30,700 bases of DNA from JAWLGW01 sp964569055 (GTDB lineage Bacteria; Planctomycetota; J058), in contig CAZMSZ010000044.1 of NCBI GenBank assembly GCA_964569055.1, forward strand, positions 1-30,700, written 5' to 3'. The position numbers and the translations under genes are program-made. Numbering within the stretch: the first letter of the stretch is position 1; every line of letters starts with the position of its first letter. Below are positions 15,852 to 24,760 of the stretch, piece after piece. The notes below the pieces were generated by a model. The model worked only from the letters and a program-made list of their open reading frames with translations, made no database searches and was not told the origin of the DNA.

Positions 15852-17042
15852 ATGGGCGGCCCGTTCTTCCTCACCGGCGACCTCAACGGGTGGCACCCGG
15901 CCTCGCCGGCCCACCGCTTCGAGGAGGTGGTGCTCCCCTACGGACGCGACGAGTGGGGGCGCGAGCACCCGCGCCGCCAGCTGCGCACCGGAGCGTTCCA
16001 CCTGACCGTCGACCTGCCTGCGGGCCGCCACCGCTTCAAGCTGCTCGAGGGGGGCGGCTGGGAGCGGCAGTGGAGCACGCAGCGGTTCCACGACCAGGAG
16101 CAGCCGTTCGAGGCGCACCGGTTCCGGAGCGGGTGCGGCCTCGAGGCGGGGGTGCTCGTCCCGCGCGGGAGCGGCACGCCGCCGCACGTCGAGCTGACCT
16201 GGCCGGGCGGCCCCGCCCGGTTCGACTTCCACCCGGCGGCCCGCACGCTCTCGGTCCACGGCGAGCTCCATCGAGCGCCGGGGCCGAGGCTCGAGCCCTG
16301 GCGCGAGCTGAGCTGCGCCGACGCCGTCTACTCGACCTGGATCGCGCTCCCCTGGGGCTACTCGCCCGAGCTCGAGTTCCGCTACCCGCTCCTGCTCGCG
16401 TTCGACGGGCGCTCGCAGCTCTACGGCGAGGACCCGCGGCAGGGCCGGTTCGGGGTCGAGGGGCGTCAGCTGTGGCGGGCGCTCGACGTGCTCGCGCGCC
16501 AGGGCGTGATCCCGCCCACCGTGCTGGTCGGGGTCGAGGTGCCGCGGGTCCCGGCCCGCGCGGACGGGCGCGAGCGCCTCGGCGAGCACGACCGCCACGC
16601 GGCGTTCGTGGACGAGGGCGGGGCGTGCCACCGCGCGTATCGCGCCTCGATCGCGCGCGAGCTGGTGCCCGCGCTGTGCGACGCGCTCCCGCTCGAGCGG
16701 GACCCCGCGCGCCACCTGCTCCTCGGCCACTCGTGGGGGGCCGACTTCGCGCTGCGCCTGCTGGCGAGCGAGCCGGAGCGGTTCGGGGGCGCGATCGCGC
16801 TCTCCCCCTCGGCCCCGCTCGAGCGCCTCGACGCGCTCCCCGCGGGCGGCGCCCAGCGGGTGGTCGTCAGCTACGCGCAGCACGACCTCGGCCCGTTCTT
16901 CCTCACCGAGGGCGCCGCGAGCGGCCGCGCGCTCGCGGCGAAGGGGCTGGCGCACCTCGTGCAGCTCTGCCCCGACGCCACCCACGACCCCGCGTCGCTC
17001 GAGCGCTACCTGCCGGCGGCGCTGGCGTTCGCGCTGGGGTAG
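15852..17042 (+). CDS. Fes/esterase-D-like alpha/beta hydrolase with CBM48-like N-terminal domain
   Basis: A 396-residue predicted esterase. The N-terminus (FLTGDLNGWHP, about 5-85) resembles the early-set/CBM48-type fold that precedes the catalytic domain in enterochelin esterases. The hydrolase domain (about 155-395) carries the nucleophile elbow GHSWG with S294, a candidate catalytic H378 in DATHDP, and an acid probably in the intervening AQHD segment. There is no signal peptide, so it is cytoplasmic. Related proteins cleave ferric-enterobactin and other esters, but no siderophore genes are nearby, so the substrate is open. It starts 62 bases after dps on the same strand; the lack of a ribosome site and a TACCCT box suggest its own leaderless transcript. 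Confidence 0.8.
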   Translation: MGGPFFLTGDLNGWHPASPAHRFEEVVLPYGRDEWGREHPRRQLRTGAFHLTVDLPAGRHRFKLLEGGGWERQWSTQRFHDQEQPFEAHRFRSGCGLEAGVLVPRGSGTPPHVELTWPGGPARFDFHPAARTLSVHGELHRAPGPRLEPWRELSCADAVYSTWIALPWGYSPELEFRYPLLLAFDGRSQLYGEDPRQGRFGVEGRQLWRALDVLARQGVIPPTVLVGVEVPRVPARADGRERLGEHDRHAAFVDEGGACHRAYRASIARELVPALCDALPLERDPARHLLLGHSWGADFALRLLASEPERFGGAIALSPSAPLERLDALPAGGAQRVVVSYAQHDLGPFFLTEGAASGRALAAKGLAHLVQLCPDATHDPASLERYLPAALAFALG

Positions 17043-17050
17043 CGGCAGAG

Positions 17051-17074
17051 CCGATTCCGACTCCGACTCCGACC
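17051..17074. repeat. Hexamer run (CCGAYY)x4
   Basis: Four head-to-tail hexamers CCGATT, CCGACT, CCGACT, CCGACC lie just after the esterase stop, in the 124-base spacer between convergent genes. It is one of several degenerate hexamer runs confined to spacers in this window. Confidence 0.7.
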
Positions 17075-17120
17075 GACCGGCGTCCAAGACCGCCCTCGAC
17101 CCAGGCAAACGAGCGATCTC

Positions 17121-17153
17121 AGCGCAGAGATCGCCGAGAACGCAGAGGTCCGC
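17121..17153. repeat. CGCAGAG-type dispersed intergenic repeat, copy 1
   Basis: The sequence AGCGCAGAGA-t-CGCCGAG-aa-CGCAGAG closely matches the element at 24508-24542; most positions agree and the units are identically spaced. Sequences rich in CGCAGAG units recur between genes in many bacteria. This copy lies just beyond the 3' end of the inositol-phosphate synthase gene. Confidence 0.65.
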
Positions 17154-17166
17154 TGAAGTCGGCTAG

Positions 17167-18459
<1,293 letters not shown>

Positions 18460-18474
18460 GTGCGGTCCTCCTCC

Positions 18475-18550
<76 letters not shown>

Positions 18551-18589
18551 CCCCTCGCGAGCGGTGGTCGCCGACGGAACGGCCTCCCG

Positions 18590-19483
18590 TCATCGCGCGT
18601 AACGACGCGTCATGCGCGCGCAGAACTCGGCGAACTCCTCGGGGAACCGAGGGGGGCTGGTGTGGTGCGGGCGCACGCCGCACTGCTCGGGCGTGAAGCA
18701 GTACGTCAGGGTCACCTCGAACGGCTCCAGCGCCCGCATTTGTCGATCCGCCCAGGCCTCGAACCCCGGGCGGTAGCTGTCCGCCCAGCTCAGCCCGGTG
18801 CGCAGCCGCTTGACGCCGAGCCGGCGCAGCCAGGCCACCGCGTCGTCGAGCCGGTGGTCCTCGAAGTGGAACCACTGGCAGATCCCCAGTTCGGGCGCGT
18901 AGTCGGCGAAGTGGCGCAGCGCGCGCTTGGGGGCGCCGTCCTCGCGCAGGAGGCCCATGTAGAAGTGGCGGTAGTAGGCCGAGCCCTCCGCCTCGCGGTG
19001 GCGGGTGGTGGCGGGCCAGGCGCGCGGCAGGTCGTACAGGCTGTACCAGTGGATCCGCTCCACGCGCCCGCTCAGCAGCTCGGCGGTGCGGCGCAGGCCG
19101 AGCTCCTGCACCTCCTCGGCCCCGAAGCTCGAGACCCCGACCTCGGTGACCCACACCGGCTTGCCCGGGACCTCGGCCTCGATCTCGGCGATCCGCGCGG
19201 GCCACTCGTGGAGCTGCCAGTGGTTCCAGTCGAGCGGGAAGCCGTGGACCGCCACCACCTCGACGGCGTCGATCACGCCGAACCCGCCCAGGCGCTGGAC
19301 GAACAGCGGGTCGATCGGCGAGATCCCGCCGAGCACGCGCGTGACGCTGGCGCTCTCGCCGCGCACGGCCTGCGCCGCGAGCTTGGCCATGGCGGCGAAC
19401 TGGGCCCACTCGGGGTCGACCTCGAAGTCCCAGTGCGACAGGTTGTTGGGCTCGTTCCACAGCATCACCGCTTCGACGGGCAC
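18590..19483 (-). CDS. Clan-A (beta/alpha)8 glycoside hydrolase-like protein, apparently circularly permuted
   Basis: A 297-residue protein. The first residues carry VMLWNEPNN, the strand-4 acid/base motif of clan-A glycosidases (E11), and WVTEVGVSSFG (E114) fits the strand-7 nucleophile. After the strand-8 region (IHWYSLYDLP) the chain continues with GICQWFHFEDH, VKRLRTGLSWADSYRPG and FEVTLTYCFTPE, which look like strands 1-3 that normally precede the NEP motif. Thus the barrel seems complete but starts at strand 4. I chose GTG at 19483 (GGAGGGG ten bases upstream, 19-base overlap with the previous gene); ATG at 19465 in TGATG is the alternative. There is no signal peptide, so it is probably cytoplasmic and acts in making or trimming the cluster's glycoside. 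It resembles proteins labelled beta-xylosidase; the substrate is unknown. Confidence 0.85.
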   Translation of the reverse strand: MPVEAVMLWNEPNNLSHWDFEVDPEWAQFAAMAKLAAQAVRGESASVTRVLGGISPIDPLFVQRLGGFGVIDAVEVVAVHGFPLDWNHWQLHEWPARIAEIEAEVPGKPVWVTEVGVSSFGAEEVQELGLRRTAELLSGRVERIHWYSLYDLPRAWPATTRHREAEGSAYYRHFYMGLLREDGAPKRALRHFADYAPELGICQWFHFEDHRLDDAVAWLRRLGVKRLRTGLSWADSYRPGFEAWADRQMRALEPFEVTLTYCFTPEQCGVRPHHTSPPRFPEEFAEFCARMTRRYAR

Positions 19484-20268
19484 GAGGCGCTCCCCTCCGG
19501 GTGGGTGACGAGCGCCGCCGCCCGGGCGGGGGACGGCGCGGCGAGCAGCTCCTGGGCGCGTCGGTAGCCGTCGAGCGTGCCCACGTCCACGTAGACGCCG
19601 CTCACCGGGACGCCCACGGCCTGGCCGCCCTCCTGCAGCCAGGCGTTGACGAGCGTGCCCACGTACTCGTCGCGCGGCCGGCGCGCGCGCCACAGCGCGT
19701 GCAGCTCGTGCAGCGCCGCGCCGCGCAGCTTGAACGCGCCCCACACCCAGGGCGTGCCGGCCTCGCGCTGCTTGACGCGCACCTCGCGCACGCGCCCCTC
19801 GGGGTCGGTCAGGACCGCGTCGAACCGCTCGGGGGACTCGACCTCGAACAGCAGGAACGAGAGCGGGGCCGCGTCGTCGAGGCGCGCGTAGCCGTCGATC
19901 GGGAACCAGATCGTGTCGGGGAGCCCGACCAGGACCACGTCGTCCGGCGCGATCAGGGGCGCCGCCCGGAACAGCGCGTCGCACAGCCCGGCCGGGCGGG
20001 GCTGCACCGCGTAGACGATGTCGGCGCCGGCGTAGCTCCCGCCGTAGTAGCCGAGGATGTCTCCCTTGCCCGGGGCGATCACCACGCAGATCCGGTCGGC
20101 GCCCGCGCGGGCCATCCGCTCCAGCACGTGCTCGCTCACCGCGCGCGGCCGCTCGAGCCCGTCGCCGCCGGCCGCCTGGCTGCCGACCGGGAGCAGCTCC
20201 TTGGAGAAGGCGAGCGGCTGGATCCGGCTGCCGGCGCCGGCCGCGGGGAGCACGCCCCAGGTCACCAT
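19465..20268 (-). CDS. Sugar-phosphate nucleotidyltransferase (NTP_transferase family, RmlA/GalU-like)
   Basis: A 267-residue enzyme predicted to make an NDP-sugar from NTP and sugar-1-phosphate. The N-terminal signature LPAAGAGSRIQPLAFSKELLPVG (residues about 7-29, with the catalytic Arg and the Lys of the PKxLLPV-like element) is clear, followed by an acceptor-site GLPDTIWF segment (metal-binding Asp) and the late GVYVDVGTLDGYRRA motif typical of RmlA-type enzymes. Nucleotide and sugar preference cannot be read from the sequence. The ATG at 20268 overlaps the upstream stop as TGATG and is preceded by GAGGAG. It presumably feeds the glycosyltransferase encoded just upstream. Confidence 0.9.
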   Translation of the reverse strand: MVTWGVLPAAGAGSRIQPLAFSKELLPVGSQAAGGDGLERPRAVSEHVLERMARAGADRICVVIAPGKGDILGYYGGSYAGADIVYAVQPRPAGLCDALFRAAPLIAPDDVVLVGLPDTIWFPIDGYARLDDAAPLSFLLFEVESPERFDAVLTDPEGRVREVRVKQREAGTPWVWGAFKLRGAALHELHALWRARRPRDEYVGTLVNAWLQEGGQAVGVPVSGVYVDVGTLDGYRRAQELLAAPSPARAAALVTHPEGSASCPSKR

Positions 20269-21341
20269 CAGCGGCTCCTCGCCGCCTCGAGCAGCTCGAG
20301 CAGCTGCTCCGCCCGGCGCGCCGCGGTGTGGTCGGCCAGCGCGCGCGCCCGCCCGGCCCGCGCCACCTCGCCCAGGGCGCCCGGCGCGGCGTCGAGCGCG
20401 GCCAGCACGTCCTCGGGCCGGCGGCACACCAGGAGCTCGGCGCCCGGGGTGAAGAACTCCTCGAGCCCGGGCCAGGGGTCGGTCAGGATCACGGCCCCGC
20501 AGGCGGCGGCCTCGAACAGGCGCCCTGAGGGGCAGTAGCCGTTCTGGGCCATGGCCCGGCGCGTGACGCTGAGCGTGAGGCGCGAGGAGCCGTAGAACGC
20601 GGGGTGGTCCGCCGGCGGGACGTGGGGGACGAACTTGATGTTCTTCGCCCAGGGGAAGTCGGGCGGGTACAGCGCGCCGCCGATGATGAACTCCAGCTCG
20701 GGCCGCCGCCGGGCCGGCTCGAGCAACAGCGCCTCGAGCGCCGGCTGGCGGTCGGCCGCGTAGGTCCCGAGGTAGGAGAGGTCCGCCTCGAAGCGCGGGA
20801 CCGGCGGGGCGGGGTGGTGCGCCTCGGGGTCGACGCTCCCGTAGAGCGGGGCGGTCCGCTCGGCGCCGAGGAGCACGCGCAGGTCCTCGAGCGCGCGCCC
20901 GCCGGTGTAGCTGAGCACGAGGTCGAACCCGCGCAGCCCGTCGGGGCCGAGGTAGTCGACCGGCACGCCCGCGCGCAGCCGCTCCAGCGTGACCGGCGTG
21001 TCGAGGTCGTAGAAGGCGCGGGTCGGGATCGCCGCCTCGCGCACGAGGTCCGCCGCCGCGACCCCGTCGGGGCAGAACGAGGTCACCACCGCCGCGTCGG
21101 CGCCGAGCAGCGCCGCCTGCGCGGCCGGGCGCGCCTCGCGCTCCCAGTCGCGGTAGAGCACCAGCTCGACCCCGCGCTCGGCGCGCAGGTCGCGGTGCTC
21201 GGCGTAGTAGGGGACGTCGCGCTCGAAGAAGGTGACGCGGTGCCCGCGCCGGGCCAGCTCGCGGCAGAGCGCGCGCCACAGCGTCGCGTGGCCGTTGCCC
21301 CACGACGAGCTGATCGTCAGCCCGAACACCACCAGCTTCAT
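20268..21341 (-). CDS. CgeB-type GT-B glycosyltransferase
   Basis: A 357-residue protein with a GT-B look. The N-terminal Rossmann half opens with KLVVFGLTISSSWGNGHATLW and includes FFERDVPYY; the C-terminal half has FIIGGALYP, RLTLSVTRRAMAQNGYCPSGRLFEAAACGAVILTDPW and FFTPGAELLV, the donor-binding and YxPS-RxFE-x2-ACG region typical of CgeB/Glyco_trans_1-like proteins. It would transfer a sugar from a nucleotide donor, perhaps the product of the next gene, to an unknown acceptor. ATG at 21341 follows GGAGG by five bases and overlaps the previous stop by four bases (ATGA). Confidence 0.88.
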   Translation of the reverse strand: MKLVVFGLTISSSWGNGHATLWRALCRELARRGHRVTFFERDVPYYAEHRDLRAERGVELVLYRDWEREARPAAQAALLGADAAVVTSFCPDGVAAADLVREAAIPTRAFYDLDTPVTLERLRAGVPVDYLGPDGLRGFDLVLSYTGGRALEDLRVLLGAERTAPLYGSVDPEAHHPAPPVPRFEADLSYLGTYAADRQPALEALLLEPARRRPELEFIIGGALYPPDFPWAKNIKFVPHVPPADHPAFYGSSRLTLSVTRRAMAQNGYCPSGRLFEAAACGAVILTDPWPGLEEFFTPGAELLVCRRPEDVLAALDAAPGALGEVARAGRARALADHTAARRAEQLLELLEAARSR

Positions 21342-22246
21342 GCGGCCTCCGAGCCTTGCAGGGCGGGCAGCCGCTCGCCGACCAGCGCCAGCACGTCGGC
21401 GCGGTGGCGCAGGTCGAGGAGGAGCCGCCGGCGGGAGGGGGAGAGGCGGTCGAGGGTGTAGTCGACCTTGCGCTCGGTGTGCTCGCGTCCGTAGTGGTCG
21501 AGGAAGCCGGCCGCGTTGAGCGAGAAGAAGGAGAGCGCGTCGGCGTCGCGCAGGAGCGCCGCCTCGCGGCCCGCGTCGGCGGGCGGGCGCTCGTGCTCGG
21601 CCACGAACCGGGTGGCCTCGCTGGTGGTGGCCGGCGTGAAGCCCAGCCCGCCCAGGAGCTCGCGCACCCGGCGAGCCCCGCCGCGGGCGTGGGCGCGCTT
21701 GAACTCCTCGTAGTCGGGGGCGAGGTGCTCGACCCGGCGGCGAGGCTCGCTCCACAGGCGCTCCACGTCGTGGAGCAAGGCCGCGAGCTGCAGCGCGAGG
21801 CTGGCCTCGGGCTCGAGGCGCAGGACCCAGCGCCAGGTGTCGATCGCGTGCTCGTAGTCGGCGCGGACCAGCGGGAGCGCGAGGTCGTGGAGCGCGCGGT
21901 GGGCCCGCAGGGCGCGCGCGAACCGGCGGGTGCTCGAGGCCGCGTTGCGCCAGTCGAGCAGCCGCTGGAAGCGAGTGACCACCTGCCGCACACGCCGGAG
22001 CGGCGGAGCCGAACGCCCGACCAGCGCCAGCTCGACGGGCTCGTCCCAGGCGCGCGGGTCGAGCGACCAGTCGAGCGGGAGGGGATCGAAGCCGGGGGAG
22101 GCCCAGGCGTCGAGGTCGACCTCGAGCCGGTGCGGCGCCGCGGAGGCGCGCGGCCCCGCCCAGGGCAGCCCGGGGAAGGTCCGCCCGAGCGCGGCGCGCG
22201 CCCGCTCGTCCAGCTCGAACCCTCGGGTCGTGATCCGCTCGATCAT
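21338..22246 (-). CDS. HD-superfamily-like protein (DUF4202-like)
   Basis: A 302-residue protein, first gene of the coupled run. The first 100 residues are a separate, unrecognised segment. From about 105 on it is helical with an HD-like set of residues: H133 (YEHAIDTW), H159-D160 (LLHDVERLW), H186 (RAHARGG), H218 (AEHE) and D234/D236 (LRDADALSFF), suggesting a metal-dependent phosphohydrolase. The region fits my recollection of DUF4202, but this is not checked. A phosphatase or nucleotidase step, for instance on an inositol phosphate or sugar phosphate, would suit the cluster but is inference. ATG at 22246; a GGAGGG lies 12 bases upstream, a little far. Confidence 0.75.
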   Translation of the reverse strand: MIERITTRGFELDERARAALGRTFPGLPWAGPRASAAPHRLEVDLDAWASPGFDPLPLDWSLDPRAWDEPVELALVGRSAPPLRRVRQVVTRFQRLLDWRNAASSTRRFARALRAHRALHDLALPLVRADYEHAIDTWRWVLRLEPEASLALQLAALLHDVERLWSEPRRRVEHLAPDYEEFKRAHARGGARRVRELLGGLGFTPATTSEATRFVAEHERPPADAGREAALLRDADALSFFSLNAAGFLDHYGREHTERKVDYTLDRLSPSRRRLLLDLRHRADVLALVGERLPALQGSEAA

Positions 22247-22543
22247 GCGCTCGTGAACCCTCCGCTGCCCCGCCGGGCGATCCGAAGCGCCTCACGACGA
22301 GGGCGCCGGGTGGACCGCCGGTGCGCGCCGTGACGCGCGTCCCATGCCGCGCGGGCGCGCGCGTCGAACTCGTTGCCCGAGCGAGCGCGCGGGGGACGCC
22401 CGGAGGGGTGAGCGGAGCCGCCCTGCGCAGCGCTGCGCGGACCTGCGCAACCTCACCACGCCCGGATCGCGCGCCGCGCGAGGCGCGGCGATTGCGGCGG
22501 GGGTACGGCGTTCGCCGCGAGGCGTCCCGCGAGAGGAGCGTGC
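22247..22543. promoter_or_regulatory. Divergent control region between glycoconjugate operon and PIG-L gene
   Basis: This 297-base spacer must hold promoters for both directions. I see no convincing -35/-10 pair. It does contain a 14-base perfect palindrome, GCGCAGCGCTGCGC (22425-22438), with a TGCGCA repeated just after it (22444-22449), a possible operator. No credible small gene was found. Confidence 0.4.
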
Positions 22544-23374
22544 ATGTCGCGTGAGGGGCTGGAGCGGCTCGCGCAGGGGCGGGCCCGCGCCTTGGTGGTC
22601 GCCGCCCACCCGGACGACGAGGTGGTCGGCGCGGGCGGGCTGCTCGCGCGCTCGCGGGGCGCCCACGTCGCGTTCCTCAGCGACGGCGCGCCCCGCGGGC
22701 GGGCGCTGTGGGCGCGTGGCCTCGACGTGGCCTCGCCGGCGGAGTACGCGGCGGTGCGCGCGCGGGAGTCGGAGGCGGCCCTGGCGCACCTCGGCGTCGC
22801 GCCCGAGCGGACGGCGCGCCTCGGCGCGCGGGATCAGGAGGTCGCGCTGGCGCTCGCGCCGCTCGCGGTGCGCCTCGCGGCGCTCGTGGTCGAGCTGCGC
22901 CCCGACGTGGTCGTGACCCACCCCTACGAGGGCGGGCACCCCGATCACGACGGCGCCGCGGTCGTGACCTGGGCCGCGCTCGAGCTGGCGCGCGCGCGCG
23001 GGGTCGGCGCTGCCGCGGTGGAGATGACCTCGTATCACGCGCCGGCGGGGCGGCTGGTGGTCGCCGCGTTCTTGCCGGGACCCGGCGCCGAGGAGCGGGT
23101 CGTCCTCTCGCCGGCCGAGCGGGAGCGCAAGGCCGCGGCGCTCGCCGCCTACGTCAGCCAGCGCGACGCGCTCGCCCCCTTCCGCCCGCCGGCGGCGATC
23201 GAGCGGCTCCGGGGGGCGCCGCGCTACGACTTCACGCGTCCCCCGCACGCGGGGCCGCTCCACTACGAGCGCCTGGGCTGGGCGCTCACGGGCGCGCAGG
23301 TGTGCGCGCTCGCCGGCGAGGCGCTCGAGGCGCTCGGCTTGGCGCGGCCCGGGCGGAGGCGGAGCGCGTCCTGA
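22544..23374 (+). CDS. PIG-L family (LmbE-like) N-acetylglucosaminyl deacetylase
   Basis: A 276-residue zinc-dependent deacetylase. It has the metal and catalytic motif AHPDDE (H22, D24, D25, E26) near the N-terminus and the second motif HPDHD (132-136, H135 as third zinc ligand). Family members remove acetyl from GlcNAc-inositol (MshB in mycothiol synthesis), GlcNAc-phosphatidylinositol, or bacillithiol precursors. Here it is divergent from an operon containing inositol-phosphate synthase and a glycosyltransferase, which supports a GlcNAc-inositol-like substrate, though this is inference. ATG at 22544 follows GAGAGGAG by five bases. No signal peptide. Confidence 0.9.
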   Translation: MSREGLERLAQGRARALVVAAHPDDEVVGAGGLLARSRGAHVAFLSDGAPRGRALWARGLDVASPAEYAAVRARESEAALAHLGVAPERTARLGARDQEVALALAPLAVRLAALVVELRPDVVVTHPYEGGHPDHDGAAVVTWAALELARARGVGAAAVEMTSYHAPAGRLVVAAFLPGPGAEERVVLSPAERERKAAALAAYVSQRDALAPFRPPAAIERLRGAPRYDFTRPPHAGPLHYERLGWALTGAQVCALAGEALEALGLARPGRRRSAS

Positions 23375-23446
23375 GCGTCGCGGCGCCCGGCGGACCGCTG
23401 GACCGCGCCCGGCACGGTCCCGCGTGCGTTCCCCGCCGGTCGCTGC

Positions 23447-23452
23447 TATGTA
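23447..23452 (+). promoter_or_regulatory. Extended -10 TGC-TATGTA, leaderless
   Basis: TATGTA preceded by TGC lies exactly six bases before the GTG at 23459, with no Shine-Dalgarno. A transcript would begin at about the start codon. Confidence 0.4.
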
Positions 23453-23458
23453 GATGGT

Positions 23459-24415
23459 GTGCGCCTCCTCCTCGCCCCCATGGCCCTGCTGCTGCTCGGC
23501 GCCGTCCCTGCGGTCGCGCAGGACGAGCGCGGGATCCTGCTCCGCGGCGAGCTCGACGGACGCGCGATCGAGGCCCGGCTGCTCCCGCCGGCCGAGGAGC
23601 GCCCGCTGCGCGTCGCGTTGGAGGGGTGGCGCGGCGAGGGCGAGGCGCTCGGCCGGCGCAGCTACCGGGTGACGCTGCGCCGCCTGCGCGCGGTCGGGGC
23701 GGCCGGGCGGCTCGCGGGCCTGGAGAGCGAGGCGGGCGAGACGCTCAGCCTGATCCTGACCCGAGGGGCGGCGGGCGCGGTGGACGGGGTGCTCTACCGC
23801 GACGGCGCCGCCGTGGGCAGGCTGAGCCGCGCCCGCGCCGAGCCCGCGCCGGCGCCGCCGGCTCAGCCGGCGGAGCCGGCGCCGGCCGAGTGCAAGCCGA
23901 CTCGGGACGCCTGGTGGGCCCGCCACGGGGTCGCGACCTGGGGGTTCGGCCGGGCGCTGTGGGACTTCTTCAAGCCGGGGGGCCGCAGGCTCGAGGAGCT
24001 GCGCGCGGACATCACGCCCGACGAGAGCGCCGCCCTGCTGGCGGACCTCGAGCGGCGCGCGCCCAAGCCGTGGGGCCCCGCCGCGATCTTCCGCGCCGCC
24101 CGGGCCCGGACGCCCGACGACCGCACGGCGCTCCAGCTGTGCTTCGCGCTGCTCGTGGACCAGCGCAGGCTCCCGCTGCGGCGGCTGCCCGGCAACGCCG
24201 AGGACGAGCCGATCCACGACAAGTACGAGCACTTCTTCGCCAGCGCGATCCTGGCGCACCGGAGCAACGCCCGCGGCAGCTTCGCGGTGGGCTGGCTGAA
24301 GGAGGTCCTCGACGAGGTCTCCGGCAGCGGCTACAGCGAGGAGGACCTCATGGCCGACGCGCTCGGCGCGGAGTTCGGCCAGGCGCTCCTGTGCGGGCAG
24401 GTGCTGGACCCGTAG
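23459..24415 (+). CDS. Exported protein with C-terminal YfiM/DUF2279-like domain
   Basis: A 318-residue secreted or periplasmic protein. Residues 1-20 are a signal peptide with likely cleavage after AVA-20; there is no lipobox cysteine. Residues about 24-125 are beta-rich and unrecognised, followed by an Ala/Pro linker (about 126-143) and a helical region. The C-terminus (254-305) has DKYEHFFASA, then GWLKEVLDE and YSEEDLMADALGAEFG, which resemble the DK-x2-HF / KE-x2-D / DL-x2-D-x2-G pattern of the YfiM/DUF2279 lipoprotein family, whose function is not known. Two cysteines (near 145 and 223) could pair. GTG start with TATGTA six bases upstream. It stands alone between the PIG-L gene and a repeat-filled spacer. 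Confidence 0.7.
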   Translation: MRLLLAPMALLLLGAVPAVAQDERGILLRGELDGRAIEARLLPPAEERPLRVALEGWRGEGEALGRRSYRVTLRRLRAVGAAGRLAGLESEAGETLSLILTRGAAGAVDGVLYRDGAAVGRLSRARAEPAPAPPAQPAEPAPAECKPTRDAWWARHGVATWGFGRALWDFFKPGGRRLEELRADITPDESAALLADLERRAPKPWGPAAIFRAARARTPDDRTALQLCFALLVDQRRLPLRRLPGNAEDEPIHDKYEHFFASAILAHRSNARGSFAVGWLKEVLDEVSGSGYSEEDLMADALGAEFGQALLCGQVLDP

Positions 24416-24426
24416 GCGCACGAGTA

Positions 24427-24462
24427 CGAGAGGCTGTCGCATTGACGCTCGTGCCCGTGCCC
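24427..24462 (+). repeat. Composite intergenic repeat, second copy of GCTGTCGC core plus GTGCCC units
   Basis: The 18-base core at 24427-24444 (CGAGAGGCTGTCGCATTG) matches 18492-18509 at 16 positions and is followed in the same order by CGCTC and two GTGCCC units, parallel to the CGCTCG-TGCTCG run of the first copy. It opens the 345-base gene-free stretch 24416-24760. Confidence 0.7.
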
Positions 24463-24507
24463 GTCTGAGCATTGCACACATCTCGTACGAGCTCCACTTA
24501 GGAGCGA

Positions 24508-24542
24508 AGCGCAGAGAGCGCCGAGGGCGCAGAGATTCTCTG
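24508..24542. repeat. CGCAGAG-type dispersed intergenic repeat, copy 2
   Basis: AGCGCAGAGA-g-CGCCGAG-gg-CGCAGAG followed by ATTCTCTG; close match to 17121-17153. The CAGAGATTCTCTG end (24530-24542) is itself a perfect-arm palindrome (CAGAGA/TCTCTG), so the element could fold. Confidence 0.65.
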
Positions 24543-24597
24543 CAATGCTGAACCGTGAAATCGCGTGCGGAGGCGCACGCCGCGAGTGGCGGAAGGC

Positions 24598-24645
24598 CGG
24601 GTCACGCGCACGGAGACGGGCACGGGACGGGCGCGGGCACGAAGG
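24598..24645 (-). repeat. Inverted degenerate (GTGCCC)n hexamer run
   Basis: Read on the minus strand this is GTGCCC-GCGCCC-GTCCC-GTGCCC-GTCTCC-GTGCGC-GTGACC, a decayed hexamer run in the opposite direction to the one at 24451. The remaining spacer up to 24760 shows only a TAACCT hexamer at 24717-24722, a possible -10 for the next gene. Confidence 0.55.
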
Positions 24646-24760
24646 CTGACGCCAGAACGAAACCCTCCCGCGCGGGCTCCCTCTCCCCTCGCTGGCGCCT
24701 TCCCCGCGCGAGCGCTAACCTCGCGCTCTCGCCGCCCGGAACGGCGAGGACGGGAGCCTC

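Noticed and set aside
18590..19483. Glycosidase as an N-terminally truncated pseudogene
   Set aside because: The seemingly missing strands 1-3 appear at the C-terminus, and the start is properly coupled to the upstream gene, so it looks intact but permuted.
19465..21993. Single 842-residue protein combining glycosyltransferase region and nucleotidyltransferase
   Set aside because: The first two-thirds are out of frame with the real HD-like and CgeB genes and read as low-complexity; the nucleotidyltransferase has its own ribosome site and ATG at 20268.
22292..24481. 729-codon minus-strand frame over the PIG-L and YfiM-like genes
   Set aside because: Crosses two well-supported plus-strand genes and has no recognisable domain.
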